Below are positions 52,940-63,777 of a stretch of 64,000 nucleotides of DNA, piece by piece. The notes beneath the pieces were generated by a model. The model saw only the letters and a list, made by a program, of their open reading frames with translations. It made no database searches and was not told the DNA's origin. The position numbers and the translations under genes were made by a program. Numbering within the stretch: the stretch's first letter is position 1; each line of letters begins with the position of its first letter. Source of the stretch: Strongylocentrotus droebachiensis (lineage: Eukaryota > Echinodermata > Echinoidea > Camarodonta > Strongylocentrotidae); NCBI GenBank assembly GCA_035222895.1, contig JAVYIG010005381.1:1-64000 (forward strand). The letters run 5' to 3'.

Positions 52940-53267
52940 TTAAACTTCTTTCACGTTTACATAATCTCTCTGTATGGCGTCAGTTAATTCTTCGTAGTTA
53001 GCTTCTTGATCAGGTTCTTGGTAGGTATGAGAATCAGCAGTATCATCGTATGTCTGAACATCGTTATTACGATCTTGGTGGGTATGAGGGTTGACAGTAT
53101 CATAGTAGGTCTGAGCATCGTTATTACGATCTTGGTAGGTATGGGTGATAATGTTCAGGTCTTGATAGGTACGGCCGAGTGTCTCTGACTGATCAAATAC
53201 AGGGTTCTCATACTGCGGAGACGAATCGGACTCCTTCCCTGTAGACTTAGTAGTGGCTGATTTATTG
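52940..53267 (-). CDS. Receptor exon: tyrosine-rich cytoplasmic tail, stop
   Basis: 109 codons after acceptor CTTTCAG. Nine tyrosines: YENP, YQDL, YQDR, YYDT, YDDT, YQEP, YEEL, YVNV. A 20-residue unit (HTYQDRNNDAQTYYDTVNP, then HTHQDRNNDVQTYDDTADS, then a diverged third) is tandemly repeated, mirrored by a 60-bp DNA repeat. Confidence 0.85.
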
Positions 53268-56200
53268 CTGAAAGTTAATATTATGAAAGCATTTATAAAT
53301 TTCATTCATGAAAAAAATTATTCAAAAGATTATCAAGTCCGAATAAAAAGGTCTATATTATAAACATGTAAACATGACATGTGGGAATTTGTACGGTACT
53401 TTTATAATGCATGTCATTAAAATTACTATAACATTAACAAAAAGTTATGCTTTATAATATTTAAAGTGAATACGTTTCAAACTAAGAAGAAGAAATTAAT
53501 GAGATAACTTTAGATAGATTTTTTTTGTTTAAATACAATCATCATTTCGCATGTATTTTCACGACCATACTGTTTTAGCATCTTGCATGGAGGAGGTCGA
53601 TGAGAATGGACTGATGAGAGGGATGAGTTAAATACAAGGCATCTCTCTAACCTCCTTCGCTTGTAAAAGATGATGATGATGATGAGAATTGTAGCGATAA
53701 CAATCACAAAAATAGCACCAACAGCGCTTCCTACGACAGTTGCTATGGAACTTGAAGTTGAATTTGGCGGAGAAGAAGTAGGTGAAGAGGATGGTGTGGG
53801 AACTAGGATGTTAGTGAAAAGAATTGACAGGATTAAGCAATACAAAGATGGCATCAGAGTTAATAAATAAATGATAAATAAATCCGATACTAGCATGTGA
53901 TCATAATTGATTGTAATGGCATGCAAACAGACCGGTCCCATGCAGTAGGTTGCTAGCACAGCTAAACATTGATGATTCACGTATGGAAATATGTGTGTGT
54001 GTGCGCGCGCGCCACAGGGTGCGTGCTGCGTGTGTGGGTGTGTGATTACCCCCCCCCCCCCCAAGATTCGTTGTACCGCTGTTGCCAGCATCTGGCTCGA
54101 AATTCATTATGCCAGTTCTTAGTCTTCTCGAAAGGTAACACTGGCAGGCTAAGATTGATTCCTAAAATTGTTTGGCTTAAAACAATAAGTTAGAAAAAAA
54201 GTCTTTCCATAATATTTTACAGCATATTTGTTAAGACACAAAGGAGGGCAATATTATCCTACCTGTTTGGCATTGATCCCCGGTCCATCTTGGATGACAG
54301 GTGGATGACAAACAATCACCTGTAAAGTTACAATCCTCAGCACCACCAGAACAATGGCATGTCCTCGAACAAGAGCTGTAACATCCTGAAACTACACGAG
54401 AAATATAGTGTGTTGGGAAAGAATCATGTTATAACAATGCAGATAAGAGGTTTATTTCTTTCGATAACAAATATTAAAGTTACCGGTGCACATATTTGTT
54501 AGTTTTGCTCGAAATCAAAATGTGATACTCTTACCACTCTAATAGAAGGGTTACATTTTCTTGCATTAAGTATTATGAACAAATATCCTCAGTGACAGAA
54601 AAAAAAACTTGTACAAATATACGTTAGAGCATCTTGCCCGAATACAGATTTCCATGTTTACACAATTCCGCCAAGCAAGCAAATTAATCCCTCATAGGCA
54701 GCAAATTAATCCCTTTTAATAATGTTCAATAATTCCCGCTCAAAAAATAAATTTCGCCATTAAAATATTAGGATCCGAATATTAGCAATTTAAATATTCA
54801 TAGGAGAGAAAAGACAGCAGCCCTCTTCTTCCCCAGCCCCATCATTCTCACCTCGTATTCAATCGTTATTGTAGCGCAATCCTTTGGCGTTTACATTGTT
54901 TAAAGGAAAATATAATGAAAGCCTGACTTCTCTACGAAAAATATCACCGAAAATATCAGGACATTATCCACCTTTTGGTCAATTCATGAACGTCTAAAGT
55001 TGTAGAAGTAATCGTGGTTGCTGTTTGAATGGATTTCAAAATATTTAAGTTATAAACCAAGAATAATGTTACATGTTATACAGCTTGATGGGAAATCGAC
55101 AGAATCAGAAACATATCCAATGTCACATATTCCTTCAACTTCGGCACAAAATCCAGACTCCTTTTCGCATGCTGTGGCATCTCTGCAGTTACATTTCTGA
55201 TTGCAGTCAGCTCCAAAGTAACCGATGGGACAAACAGACGGAACTAGATGTGAAGGAATATAAAGAGAAATCATTATTATGAATCAATAATAATAGCTTC
55301 TTAGATAGAGGGCTCATCGCTCATAGTGTTTTGACATTATCACTCTGGTTATCATGATTATAGCCGAGCCATCAAAGTAACTCAAGCATATCAGGCAGAG
55401 CTAGTTTATCTGGTTCCCATCGGTCATGAGCGTAACCTACATACACTTAATGATGACCATGAAACCTTTTTTACCATGCTGATGAATGTATATAATTCTC
55501 GACAATACAATGGGAGCGTTGCGTCTGCAGAAGACATCATAAATGTCGGCATGAAATGTCATACCGATGTATCCTTACTTTCAAACATTCAACAAAAGTA
55601 AATTAAATGATTGTACCTTGACATGCTGCTCCAGACCATCCTTGGGAGCAATCTCCGGGACATTCCCCTGTGAAGTCATCACAATCTGCTCCATCAGTAC
55701 AGTGACATTCTTGACGACAATCAGCTCCAAACATACCAACTAAACATGCTTTAAGACAAAATAAATGAGGTGTACAGGATTGTTGAACATACAAGGAACG
55801 TAAACCTATTGGCAATCTCAAATTTAGTTTCGGAAGTAATAGATGTCACTTCTTTAGTTTCCATGAAGGTCCTGACGATTTGTCAACCGCCCCCCCCCCC
55901 CCCCCCACGCACACTCTATTTTCTTGAGTGAAAGAGGTAACAACAAGTTACCCTTTGTTTTTAGATTGCTATGATGAATACAGTCCCTATCAGCAATAAG
56001 CCAGTTCGTAAATAGGTTCGGAACGCATGACCCCAAAATATCCACAGATCTTTTACACGATGGATACGTCCCACTTGTGCATTTTAGAATAATCACTACC
56101 GAAGTGATGGAGGTGCTTCATGAATACCTTTTGTTTGCCTCTTGAGAAGAATACTTCCACCTGTGTATCAGATAAATGTACTGTCGGTGCATAAATGAAT

Positions 56201-59200
56201 ACTGATTACGTAACTTTCATGAGCACGATTCGAGTATTCTTCTCAATGGTTTTACAATTTGGGAACGAATGACCTTTATCTGCCCATGCACAAATCCTAA
56301 TTACGAACTCGCTTATTGGAATCATAAATAGCTTCTTTAAAACTGAAATTCAGTTGCAATCGTCACCGATTAAACTCTTACTTTCATCGCAGTAGATACC
56401 TGTATAGCCAGCTAAACAGGTGCATCCGTAAGGGTCAGGTAGACAGATCTGACTTCCAGTACACTGGTCAAGAGGCTGACCGGGACCACATTCAAATTCA
56501 CAGTCCCAGCCAAACCGATGCATTCCACAAGCTGAAGAGAAAGATTGTGACATTTTATTTAATTAGGAAACTCACTTAAATCATGTTTTTGAAATGAAAA
56601 GTTCAGTTATTCTTGCATAAAATATTTTCATTGCTATAATATTCAATCGCCAATCGCTGCTGATGACGACAATTTGCATCTTTTTAAAGTCAAACATCAT
56701 CTCCTATTGCCTATCGCCTCAGATATCCGGACTGTTCCAAAAAGACAGTCAATATGGATCATTCTTACTAATGTCCACATTGATAAATGCAATTTATATA
56801 TCATCATTATACCTTGAAGGCAGTTCTTTCCAGCAAATCCAGGAGGACAGATGCATGTTCCTGAGAGTTCGTGGCATGCACCTCCATTATAACAACTATC
56901 ACATAAAATATCGCACAATGGTGGATTCCATCGGCCATAAGGACATTCTGTTCATAGAAAGAAAAGAGATATGTCATAATTCGGTATAAATTACACTGGA
57001 TATATGGTATCAACGACTCTCTTTTGAAGTAAACTTTTATACAAATAATACACAGCAGTGAGGGCATTAGTAAAAAATTACCCACACAAGGTACCTTTGG
57101 GACAGTCTAACACGCCCGAGGAGGTAGCCGAGGGTGTTTGGACTGTTTTGAAGGTACCGAGTGTGGGTAATTTTACTAATGCCAGAACAAAATGCTGTGT
57201 ATTATTTGTTTTATAAGATTATGTTTTATTTGTTATATAAAATGACGTTTTATAACATGTTTTACTAATGATTGGTCATTAGAATTGGATAATGACCGGT
57301 CATTATCCAAATTACGCGTTAGGCAAATTAAATGCCTGGTCACGTGTAAGCTTTCAACCAATCATTTGATTAGGATCCATGTCATCATCTTATAAATTTT
57401 TAGTGAATCATGAATATATAGAAAATATAATGAAAAGCTTTCTAAAAATGCGGGGAGTGGGTTCTTCATCTGAGGGACCACCCTGTACTAAAGCATTACA
57501 TGAATAGATGACAAGTTAATTAATTAGGTGTTTGAAAACATGCAATTTGTTATCATTGCTTTTTAAAGTTTACTGTTAAACCTGCATTGCATTCTCGAAC
57601 AGAACTGCAAAGGAATTATGTAACATTTTAAAGCGCACTCACTCTTGAGTAAAATGGTGTTGGGCATTTTTATCAAGTAATTCGAAATATTTTACTTAGA
57701 TTATTAGCAACAGAGGACCATAAAATTGGAAATGACATAATTCGATTGGGCACAGGATTGCCTACAGTAGACAGGATTACATAAGTACTCTTATGTAAGG
57801 TACATTTACACAATATTCTAGTAGGATATTTCAACATTAAAGAGTGAAGTGAAAAAGCGTACCCTTCACGATGAGTCTTATGAAGCTGAATAGATGTTGT
57901 TCCAACGTTCCATCCTCGTAAGTCACATACACACCGGCGTCTGAGACAGATGCAGATTGGATAGTGTTTGATAGACTGCCAGAACTAATTCCAATGAGTG
58001 AATTAGCCCAGTCTACATCAGTGAATTTCCGCCATCTTATCCCGTCTTCACCTATCCCTGTCGTGCTCATCACACTGAGTGTGATATCATCTCCAACGTG
58101 TACTGTCTTTGTAAACCGACCATCAATGGGTTGCAATTCACCTACAAATACAAATTTAATTATTTACCAACAAAATATGATTTTTTTTTGTTTTTGTTTC
58201 TTCAATTGTAAATTAGTAGTAACCTTTCCACCTCTAAACAGCATTTCTCTCTCTCCCTCTCTCTTTTATCCCTCCCTGTATTCTCTCTCTTTCTTTCCTA
58301 TTGCGTTTTATGTGCTTTTCACGAAGTCTAAATTATTTCCCACAACTATCCCTGCGATAAGATAACTTTAATTCCATATCATATTTCAATTTTATTGGCC
58401 AATGGAAATCCAGTTTGTTCACAATTTCATACAAATTTACAAAGTATTCTCTAACATTTTAAAAAGGGTAACCAGTTTTCACTTTATCACCAAGACCTGT
58501 ATTTGTTGTTATCAGCTAAGAACATACGAGCTTAATCATACAATACGCCTTAATCTACTGATTTGACAAGAAGAAACGTCAGAGAAACTTACGAGTAGAA
58601 AGAAGAATGGCAAGAGGAACAGATGTCACTCTACTGGCTGTCAATGAAGAACATTCGAAAAATCCCAAGCCATCCATAGTAGCTGGTAGAGTCTGCCTTA
58701 ATAATACAGGTGATACAGTATCGCTGTCTCCTGGAGCTGTGTAACTATCGGGAGTTATAGCCTCGGTCAGACGGACGAGTCTTCTGGTTGAGAATGTGAG
58801 AATGTCTTCATTCTCTGAGCCGAGTAGACAGATAAATGAAGCATCCAGCAGACCTCCTCCGTAGGGGGATGAAGTAGCAGCTATTATGCGTGTGGGAAGG
58901 ATCGGGCGTGGACCTATGGAAAAATTGATATATTTGTCAAGTGATTAGTGTCCGCCTAGCATTTCTGGTTAAGGAGAACTAAAGGGGGAAATACACAACG
59001 GTGACAAAGCAATGACTTATCTCACACTTCAACCTTACGTTGCGTACGATAACATTCGGTCCTTGTTGGTACAGGAAAAAGAAAGTCATTAATATACTTT
59101 AAGACAAAGTTACTTCCACTACTAAGACTGAATACTATAAAAGTGTAGGCCTATGGGAAACTTAATTTAAATATTTCGTAAAGCATCCCCCCCAATGAGC

Positions 59201-62200
59201 GAAAAATCGGGCGGCGCGATTTTTTTAATTTCCTTCTCACTACCCCCCCCCCCTTGAGCGAAATATCGGTCGGCGCAATTTTCAAATTTTCAAACCCTCC
59301 CCTTGAAGAAAAAAATCCCGCGTACGTACGCCACTGTTAGTCACGTCTCTCGAGCTATCGAGTGTAGATAATATATAATGCCAATACTCACTCGGAGGTT
59401 TTTCACATGCGAACCTGAGGTAGGATGTACATGGTAGTTTTCTCCATCCATTAGTAACCTTCTGATGAACACATCTTTCACTATCAAATAGATTTGCATC
59501 ACCATTCGACCAATCAGGAAATCTGCAAACGTAAAATTTGTCAAACAGTAATGTATAACTTAAAGAGGAGGTTGAGTTTTTGGGAGAGCTAGGTGAAAAA
59601 TAAATTGTAAGCGTTTGCATTGTTATTGTACAAATGTGGAGGGTTTGCATTTTAGGCTCCATGACGTCCACATACACTGTAAAAACAAACATAGCATATT
59701 GCTCCGGTTATCTCATTTTCGCTCGCTGGACGTATATAGCAGACGGCAATCGGCGGATTAGACGACACTTGGTAGTGAATTTGTATGTGAGATTGCTTTG
59801 CTAAATATAAAGTACAAGAACATTTTCCATATCTTTAAACTATCATTGATATCTGATAATTAAACAGTTATTAAAATAAACCTACCAAACTACATAATAC
59901 AATGAAATACTTGACTTAAAGTGGGGGAGTTTGATGTGGTGCACAATTGCACCCCTCTGTAAATAATCGAATAGTCCATGGCGATCATGAATATTCATGT
60001 TTTTGCTTACCTCGGCAAAATGCTTACCTATACTAAATGGACAAATTACGGTGGGGGTTGGCTGAAATGGACATAATGAACCGATCAGAACTGATCTATG
60101 ATAATTCATGCTTGTTTTCCTTCGTGTGCTTGACCTATAACCTTACAATCGCGTGTCAAATCGCGTCCAAAGTTCGACTTGTTTCACATGTGTTATATAG
60201 GCAATGGCGAGCTAGCGACCTATTTTGACCAAATTACGGTGGGTGAACTTTCAAAAGTCAATGGGACATGAGGGTTCCATTGAAAGAGCTAGTGTCAACG
60301 TACGTAGGGGTGGATGTGCTTTTCGTTAAAAAAAAAAAAGAATTTTTAACGATTTTTTTTTTTTTTTTTTTTGGGGGGGGGTAAAAGTCAGTAGGCTAAC
60401 ATGTTAGGCTGCTGGACTCTGACGATAGGGGGCGTTGTCCAATGAGACTATTCGGAGCCATATGGAAAGTTTTTTTTTAATCAACTTGTTCAAGGGAAGG
60501 GGGGGGGGGGGGTCGTTTCCATCAATCCATTGGCGAGAGTTATCCTAAGCATGATATATATCAACTTGTACCTCAGATAATCTTCTTATTAAAGTTAAGC
60601 ACCAGTTTCTACCTGTTGCTTTCCGTCTGTAACATGATATGATCACAGTTTGTCATGAGTAGGGTTTGTAAAGATATTGTTCTGTGTGTGTATGAGTAAT
60701 ACAATGTAACACATACTGATTATTGTCGAGTGGAGTGCCATCAATCCATTGGAACGTGTCCTCTTGATTGATATCATCGAGTCCAAACCAATACGAGTTA
60801 CCTCCAGCCAGCTTCATGAGATGCATCTGATGAATGTGTTTAGAGAATAACATAATAATTTCTGAATAATAAATCAGAAATAGAAAATCACCGATGAATT
60901 TTTCTAATGTGCCATAATCATGATAGTAAGATACATTTATCGATTTCATTTTTATTTTTTTATAGATTATGACATCATTGAAAGTTGAACTAGTTGAAAT
61001 AAGATAAAATTTTGTTTCCATATTATTTGCTCATCACAACATACATACATATTGATATTTATATAGCGCCTTTACATAAAGATGCTCAAAGCGCTTTACA
61101 TTAGTAAATAAAAACAGAATAACTATATGCTCTCCAAGTGCATTACACTCTAAAAATAACAATTACAAAGAAAACAAATGAGTTTTTAGATTTCTCTTAA
61201 ATGATGCGACTGAGATGCAGGAACGAATGCTTAATGGGAGACTATTCCAAATAGTGGGACCAGAAAAAAAAAATTGTTGACCCTTCTTCGAATTGATGCG
61301 GGAGATTTGCAGAGGAAGGGGGTCTGACCTTGAGCGTAGTGAATATCTTGATTGTTGGATGGGACAAAACAGACTAGAAATATAGGATGAGATAAGATTA
61401 TACATGGATTTATAAACAAATAGTGAAACTTTATACATTATTCTCTTATGAACAGGTAACCAGTGTAGTTTAAACGAGGGAGACACATGATCATATTTTC
61501 TTGCATTTGAAACAATACAACGATATCATGCTGCTCTATAACCGTTTTCACATAACCTAACACATTCTCTACTTCTCTTACATTACTGTTATTGTTTCTA
61601 TTTTCTTTTTTAGCATACACAATTGCTAAGTTAAAGCCCGTTAAAAAAATTATCACGTTTTATTTATACGTTCCATACTTGGAATTAAACTTGTGTTATA
61701 TCACCATGCGTCCTTACATTGATTTCTTCTGTTTTAGGCTGGGCAAGATCACCTCCTTGAGCCTGGCAGTACTTTCTAGCAAACGTATATGACGTCATCG
61801 AGGATAGAGTTATATAGTACAAGGTTCCATCAAGGCGACTCCACTCATATTCAGGAACATCTACATATTGATTATAATAAGATGATTGCCATTAATAGAT
61901 GCCCATCGTGTTTTGAGACAGAGAGAAGAGAGAATTTCACACCATTACGTGTCATTGCATTCATCATAGTCAAACTAATAAAACACGTGACAAGAGATGA
62001 GAAGATCCTGGATTCACTCTTCGGCAGCATGGCACTTTCATCTACATTGCGTTGAATCCGATGAATATCACATTATAATAAAATTTATCTACTTGGGTAT
62101 CATTAATCTTGCTTTTAACCATATCTCCCAGCGCTCAGTGCATTCAATGAATACATCCTACTAAGTAACCACCAACTACACGTTGGTCAAGAGTTGTAAA

Positions 62201-63777
62201 AGTAGGGTAATGTCTGAAGACTTCTTAAAGGTTGTGAAATACGGATATTTTGTTTTGTAAAGCCAAGTCGCTTTGCATCCTCGCGCAATTGTTTTTTGTC
62301 GTGATCTCGTGATTTTACATGACTTAATATAATATAAAGTCGATAGAATGTTATCACTTTCAAGGGGTTAACACTTTTAAAAAATCTCTCTTGGCTTCGC
62401 TATCTAGCTTAAAAGTTTTATCGAGATCTTTGCGATGATGCAAACCCCTAGCCACTAGATAGACGCATACTCTGGTGACTTATCCGCAAGGGAAAAACAA
62501 CATAATATGCACAAGGGGAATTGAAATGCTCGAGTCTGCTCCAAGTTGACAACAGTGGATTAAGTGCCACAGCCTTACCAAATAGAACCGTAAGCAATTT
62601 GAAATCAAACAAACCATTTTTCGTTAATGAAACGGAAAGGATCATAAATAATTGATCATGTGACTAACCCTGATAGCGTCCACATATGAAGGGTTGTTTG
62701 CCAATGCAGGGTACATCAACCCATCCCATGTTTGAATTAGAAGGTTGTAGAGAGGCACAATTTTCAATATTTCCGCCGTTGGGTTCAGGAGACTTCCATG
62801 AAGAATACCTGTGTGTATTGCATAAAGAAGAAAACAAACACATGCATGAGCACACAGACGGTTATACATAAGAATGGTTCAATAAAATATTATTGTGTTT
62901 TGGGGGCTGTTTTTTGGTGGTTTTTGTGCTTTATTTTTGTTTGGTTTATTTGTTTGCATTGTGTTTGCATATATGCAATCTTAGTTCTGACAAATGAAGT
63001 GTAATAACCCATGTCATATAAGTAAATTGTCTTATTTCTTGACTTTTAAATTTCAGTCTCTCAACTGGACTTTTGAGCCGAAAGATCTATAATAATATAC
63101 TCCCCCAATTAAAAAGCAAGTTCCCCCACAATACTTTTCAATCTAACTCGAGAAAGAATTCAGGAAATTAATGTATTCGGAAAGCATTGTATGCATTGCT
63201 GTCTTACCAATATTTCGATTGCTAATTTGCTAATTTTACTTTTTGATGCAGATTTAAAATATATATGTACTTGGACATGTACAAAAGATGAAAATAATTT
63301 TAAAATTATAAACACACCCTCAATCGAATTACGAACGGCAGAGTACAGATATTTTTGTTAGTACTGAAGGCAATAATATCATAATCTAAATACAAGAGAG
63401 CGATCAAAGTGAGATTAAGAATGTTTTTTGAAAAACAGATTTTATGAATTGATAATTATCTAGTTACATTGAAAAAATGTCCGTGAACTTTTCGTTTTTC
63501 TTACTGTTTTGTTGGGTCACTTATCTCAACCTACATGTACATGAAATGAGATGAACATTTTACAGATTATATAATGAAGGAGTAATATAAGTACTTTTGA
63601 GCTTATCAGTCATTTTAAAGTAGAAATGACTAAGTTTGCATTCTATATTTAATGAACCTACTGTAAAGGTGTTCCGTCGATCCATGTAAATGTGCCTTCA
63701 ACAGCTTGGTCAGTCAAACCAAAAAATACACGGGTACTTAATCCCGAATATTCTGAACTCCTGACATGAAGAAAGGT
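52940..63777 (-). CDS. C-type lectin / Ig / Tie-like EGF transmembrane receptor with ITAM-like tail (14 exons, 5' end outside window)
   Basis: Fourteen phase-matched exons give 841 residues. Order: C-type lectin domain 1 (exons to 62,669, beginning mid-domain), lectin domain 2 (61,860-59,392), two Ig-like exons (58,913-58,593; 58,141-57,863), five EGF-like exons (56,947-54,263), a Thr/Ser/Pro stalk, one membrane helix and a cytoplasmic tail. The EGF block, especially FGWDCEFEC with CLPDPYGCTC, resembles the EGF repeats of Tie receptor kinases, but the gene ends without a kinase. The tail has YENP, YQDL, YEEL and YVNV motifs: YEEL-x7-YVNV resembles an ITAM, and YENP and YVNV fit Grb2-SH2 sites. 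I infer a cell-surface recognition receptor that recruits SH2 proteins. The signal peptide and the start of lectin domain 1 lie beyond 64,000. Confidence 0.85.
53571..53802 (-). CDS. Receptor exon: stalk, membrane helix, basic juxtamembrane
   Basis: 232 bp. Encodes PTPSSSPTSSPPNSTSSS, the helix IATVVGSAVGAIFVIVIATI followed by LIIIIIF, then the stop-transfer YKRRRLER. Donor GTATGG is the only one keeping phase with the last exon; otherwise the frame would end about 18 codons later. Confidence 0.8.
54263..54385 (-). CDS. Receptor exon: EGF-like 5
   Basis: 123 bp. Encodes CYSSCSRTCHCSGGAEDC and CHPRWTGDQCQT. Starts with GA in phase 1, so the previous exon must not end in T (T plus GA would be a stop). 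Confidence 0.75.
55058..55243 (-). CDS. Receptor exon: EGF-like 4, 3' border uncertain
   Basis: Encodes VCPIGYFGADCNQKCNCRDA, FCAEVEGICDIGYV and FPSSC. The nearby donors at GTATAA and GTAACA leave a T and would create TGA with the next exon. The GTTTAT donor at 55,057 leaves a G and restores the frame, so I use it. An overlooked small exon is the alternative. Confidence 0.6.
55617..55748 (-). CDS. Receptor exon: EGF-like 3
   Basis: 132 bp. Encodes CLVGMFGADCRQECHCTDGA and CSQGWSGAACQ. Acceptor TCTTAAAG, donor GTACAA. Confidence 0.85.
56382..56531 (-). CDS. Receptor exon: EGF-like 2, Tie-like
   Basis: 150 bp. Encodes ACGMHRFGWDCEFECGPG and CLPDPYGCTCLAGYTG. The CLPDPYGC block is the clearest Tie-family feature of the gene. 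Confidence 0.88.
56813..56947 (-). CDS. Receptor exon: EGF-like 1
   Basis: 135 bp. Encodes ECPYGRWNPPLCDILCDSCY and GTCICPPGFAGKNCLQ, a canonical EGF end. Confidence 0.87.
57041..57209. mobile_element. 169-bp fold-back element
   Basis: ACAAATAATACACAGCA at the left is mirrored by TGCTGTGTATTATTTGT at the right; inside, GGCATTAGTAAAA, TTACCCACAC and GGTACC also pair with their inverted copies. Intronic in the receptor gene. Some mismatches, so older than the 11,470 palindrome. Confidence 0.65.
57863..58141 (-). CDS. Receptor exon: Ig-like 2
   Basis: 279 bp. Encodes VHVGDDITLSVMSTTG, IRWRKFTDVDWANS and ASVSDAGVYVTYEDG; the W and the D-x-G-x-Y pattern mark an Ig-like fold, though the usual Cys pair is absent. 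Confidence 0.75.
58593..58913 (-). CDS. Receptor exon: Ig-like 1
   Basis: 321 bp. Encodes GLLDASFICLLGSENED, ENEDILTFSTRRLVRLTEA and MDGLGFFECSSLTASR. Two cysteines at Ig spacing; similar exons occur next to Tie-like EGFs in predicted echinoderm receptors (recollection, not checked). Confidence 0.65.
59392..59522 (-). CDS. Receptor exon: lectin domain 2, C-terminal part
   Basis: 131 bp. Encodes FPDWSNGDANLFDSERCVHQ and WRKLPCTSYLRFACEKPP. Has the two conserved cysteines, but the EPN/QPD and WND calcium motifs are not present. Confidence 0.85.
59559..59650. mobile_element. MITE family M, truncated copy E
   Basis: Left tip CTTAAAGAGGAGGTTGAGTT and about 90 bp of matching sequence (GAAAAATAAATTGTAAGCG, GTACAAATGTGGA), then no further similarity. 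Intronic. Confidence 0.6.
60717..60826 (-). CDS. Receptor exon: lectin domain 2, middle part
   Basis: 110 bp. Encodes GGNSYWFGLDDINQEDTFQW and IDGTPLDNNQ, the WIGL-like and W-x-DG-x-P core of C-type lectin domains. Confidence 0.88.
61040..61560 (-). mobile_element. 3' end of a non-LTR retrotransposon (CR1/jockey-like RT C-terminus)
   Basis: The minus strand encodes KYDHVSPSFKLHWLPVHKRI, LRSRSDPLPL, and FFFSGPTIWNSLPLSIRS with FKRNLKTHLF, the conserved C-terminal block of this RT group. The 3' tail AAAGCGCTTTGAGCATC plus GCGCTATATAAATATC and a TATG-type repeat at 61,040-61,050 follows. 5'-truncated; intronic in the receptor gene. Confidence 0.88.
61718..61860 (-). CDS. Receptor exon: lectin domain 2, N-terminal part
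   Basis: 143 bp. Encodes EWSRLDGTLYYITLSSM, SYTFARKYCQAQGGDLAQP and KTEEIN, the usual start of a C-type lectin domain. Donor GTAAGG. Confidence 0.87.
62669..62808 (-). CDS. Receptor exon: lectin domain 1, C-terminal part
   Basis: 140 bp. Encodes WKSPEPNGGNIENCASL and MGWVDVPCIGKQPFICG. The EPN motif is the mannose-type calcium-site signature; WVD replaces the usual WND. Acceptor ACACAG, donor GTTAGT. Confidence 0.88.
63662..63777 (-). CDS. Receptor exon: lectin domain 1, middle part (first exon in window)
   Basis: 116 bp. Encodes TFLHVRSSEYSGLSTRVFFG and LTDQAVEGTFTWIDGTPLQ. Begins in phase 0; the domain's N-terminal strand must be in an exon beyond 64,000. Confidence 0.85.
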
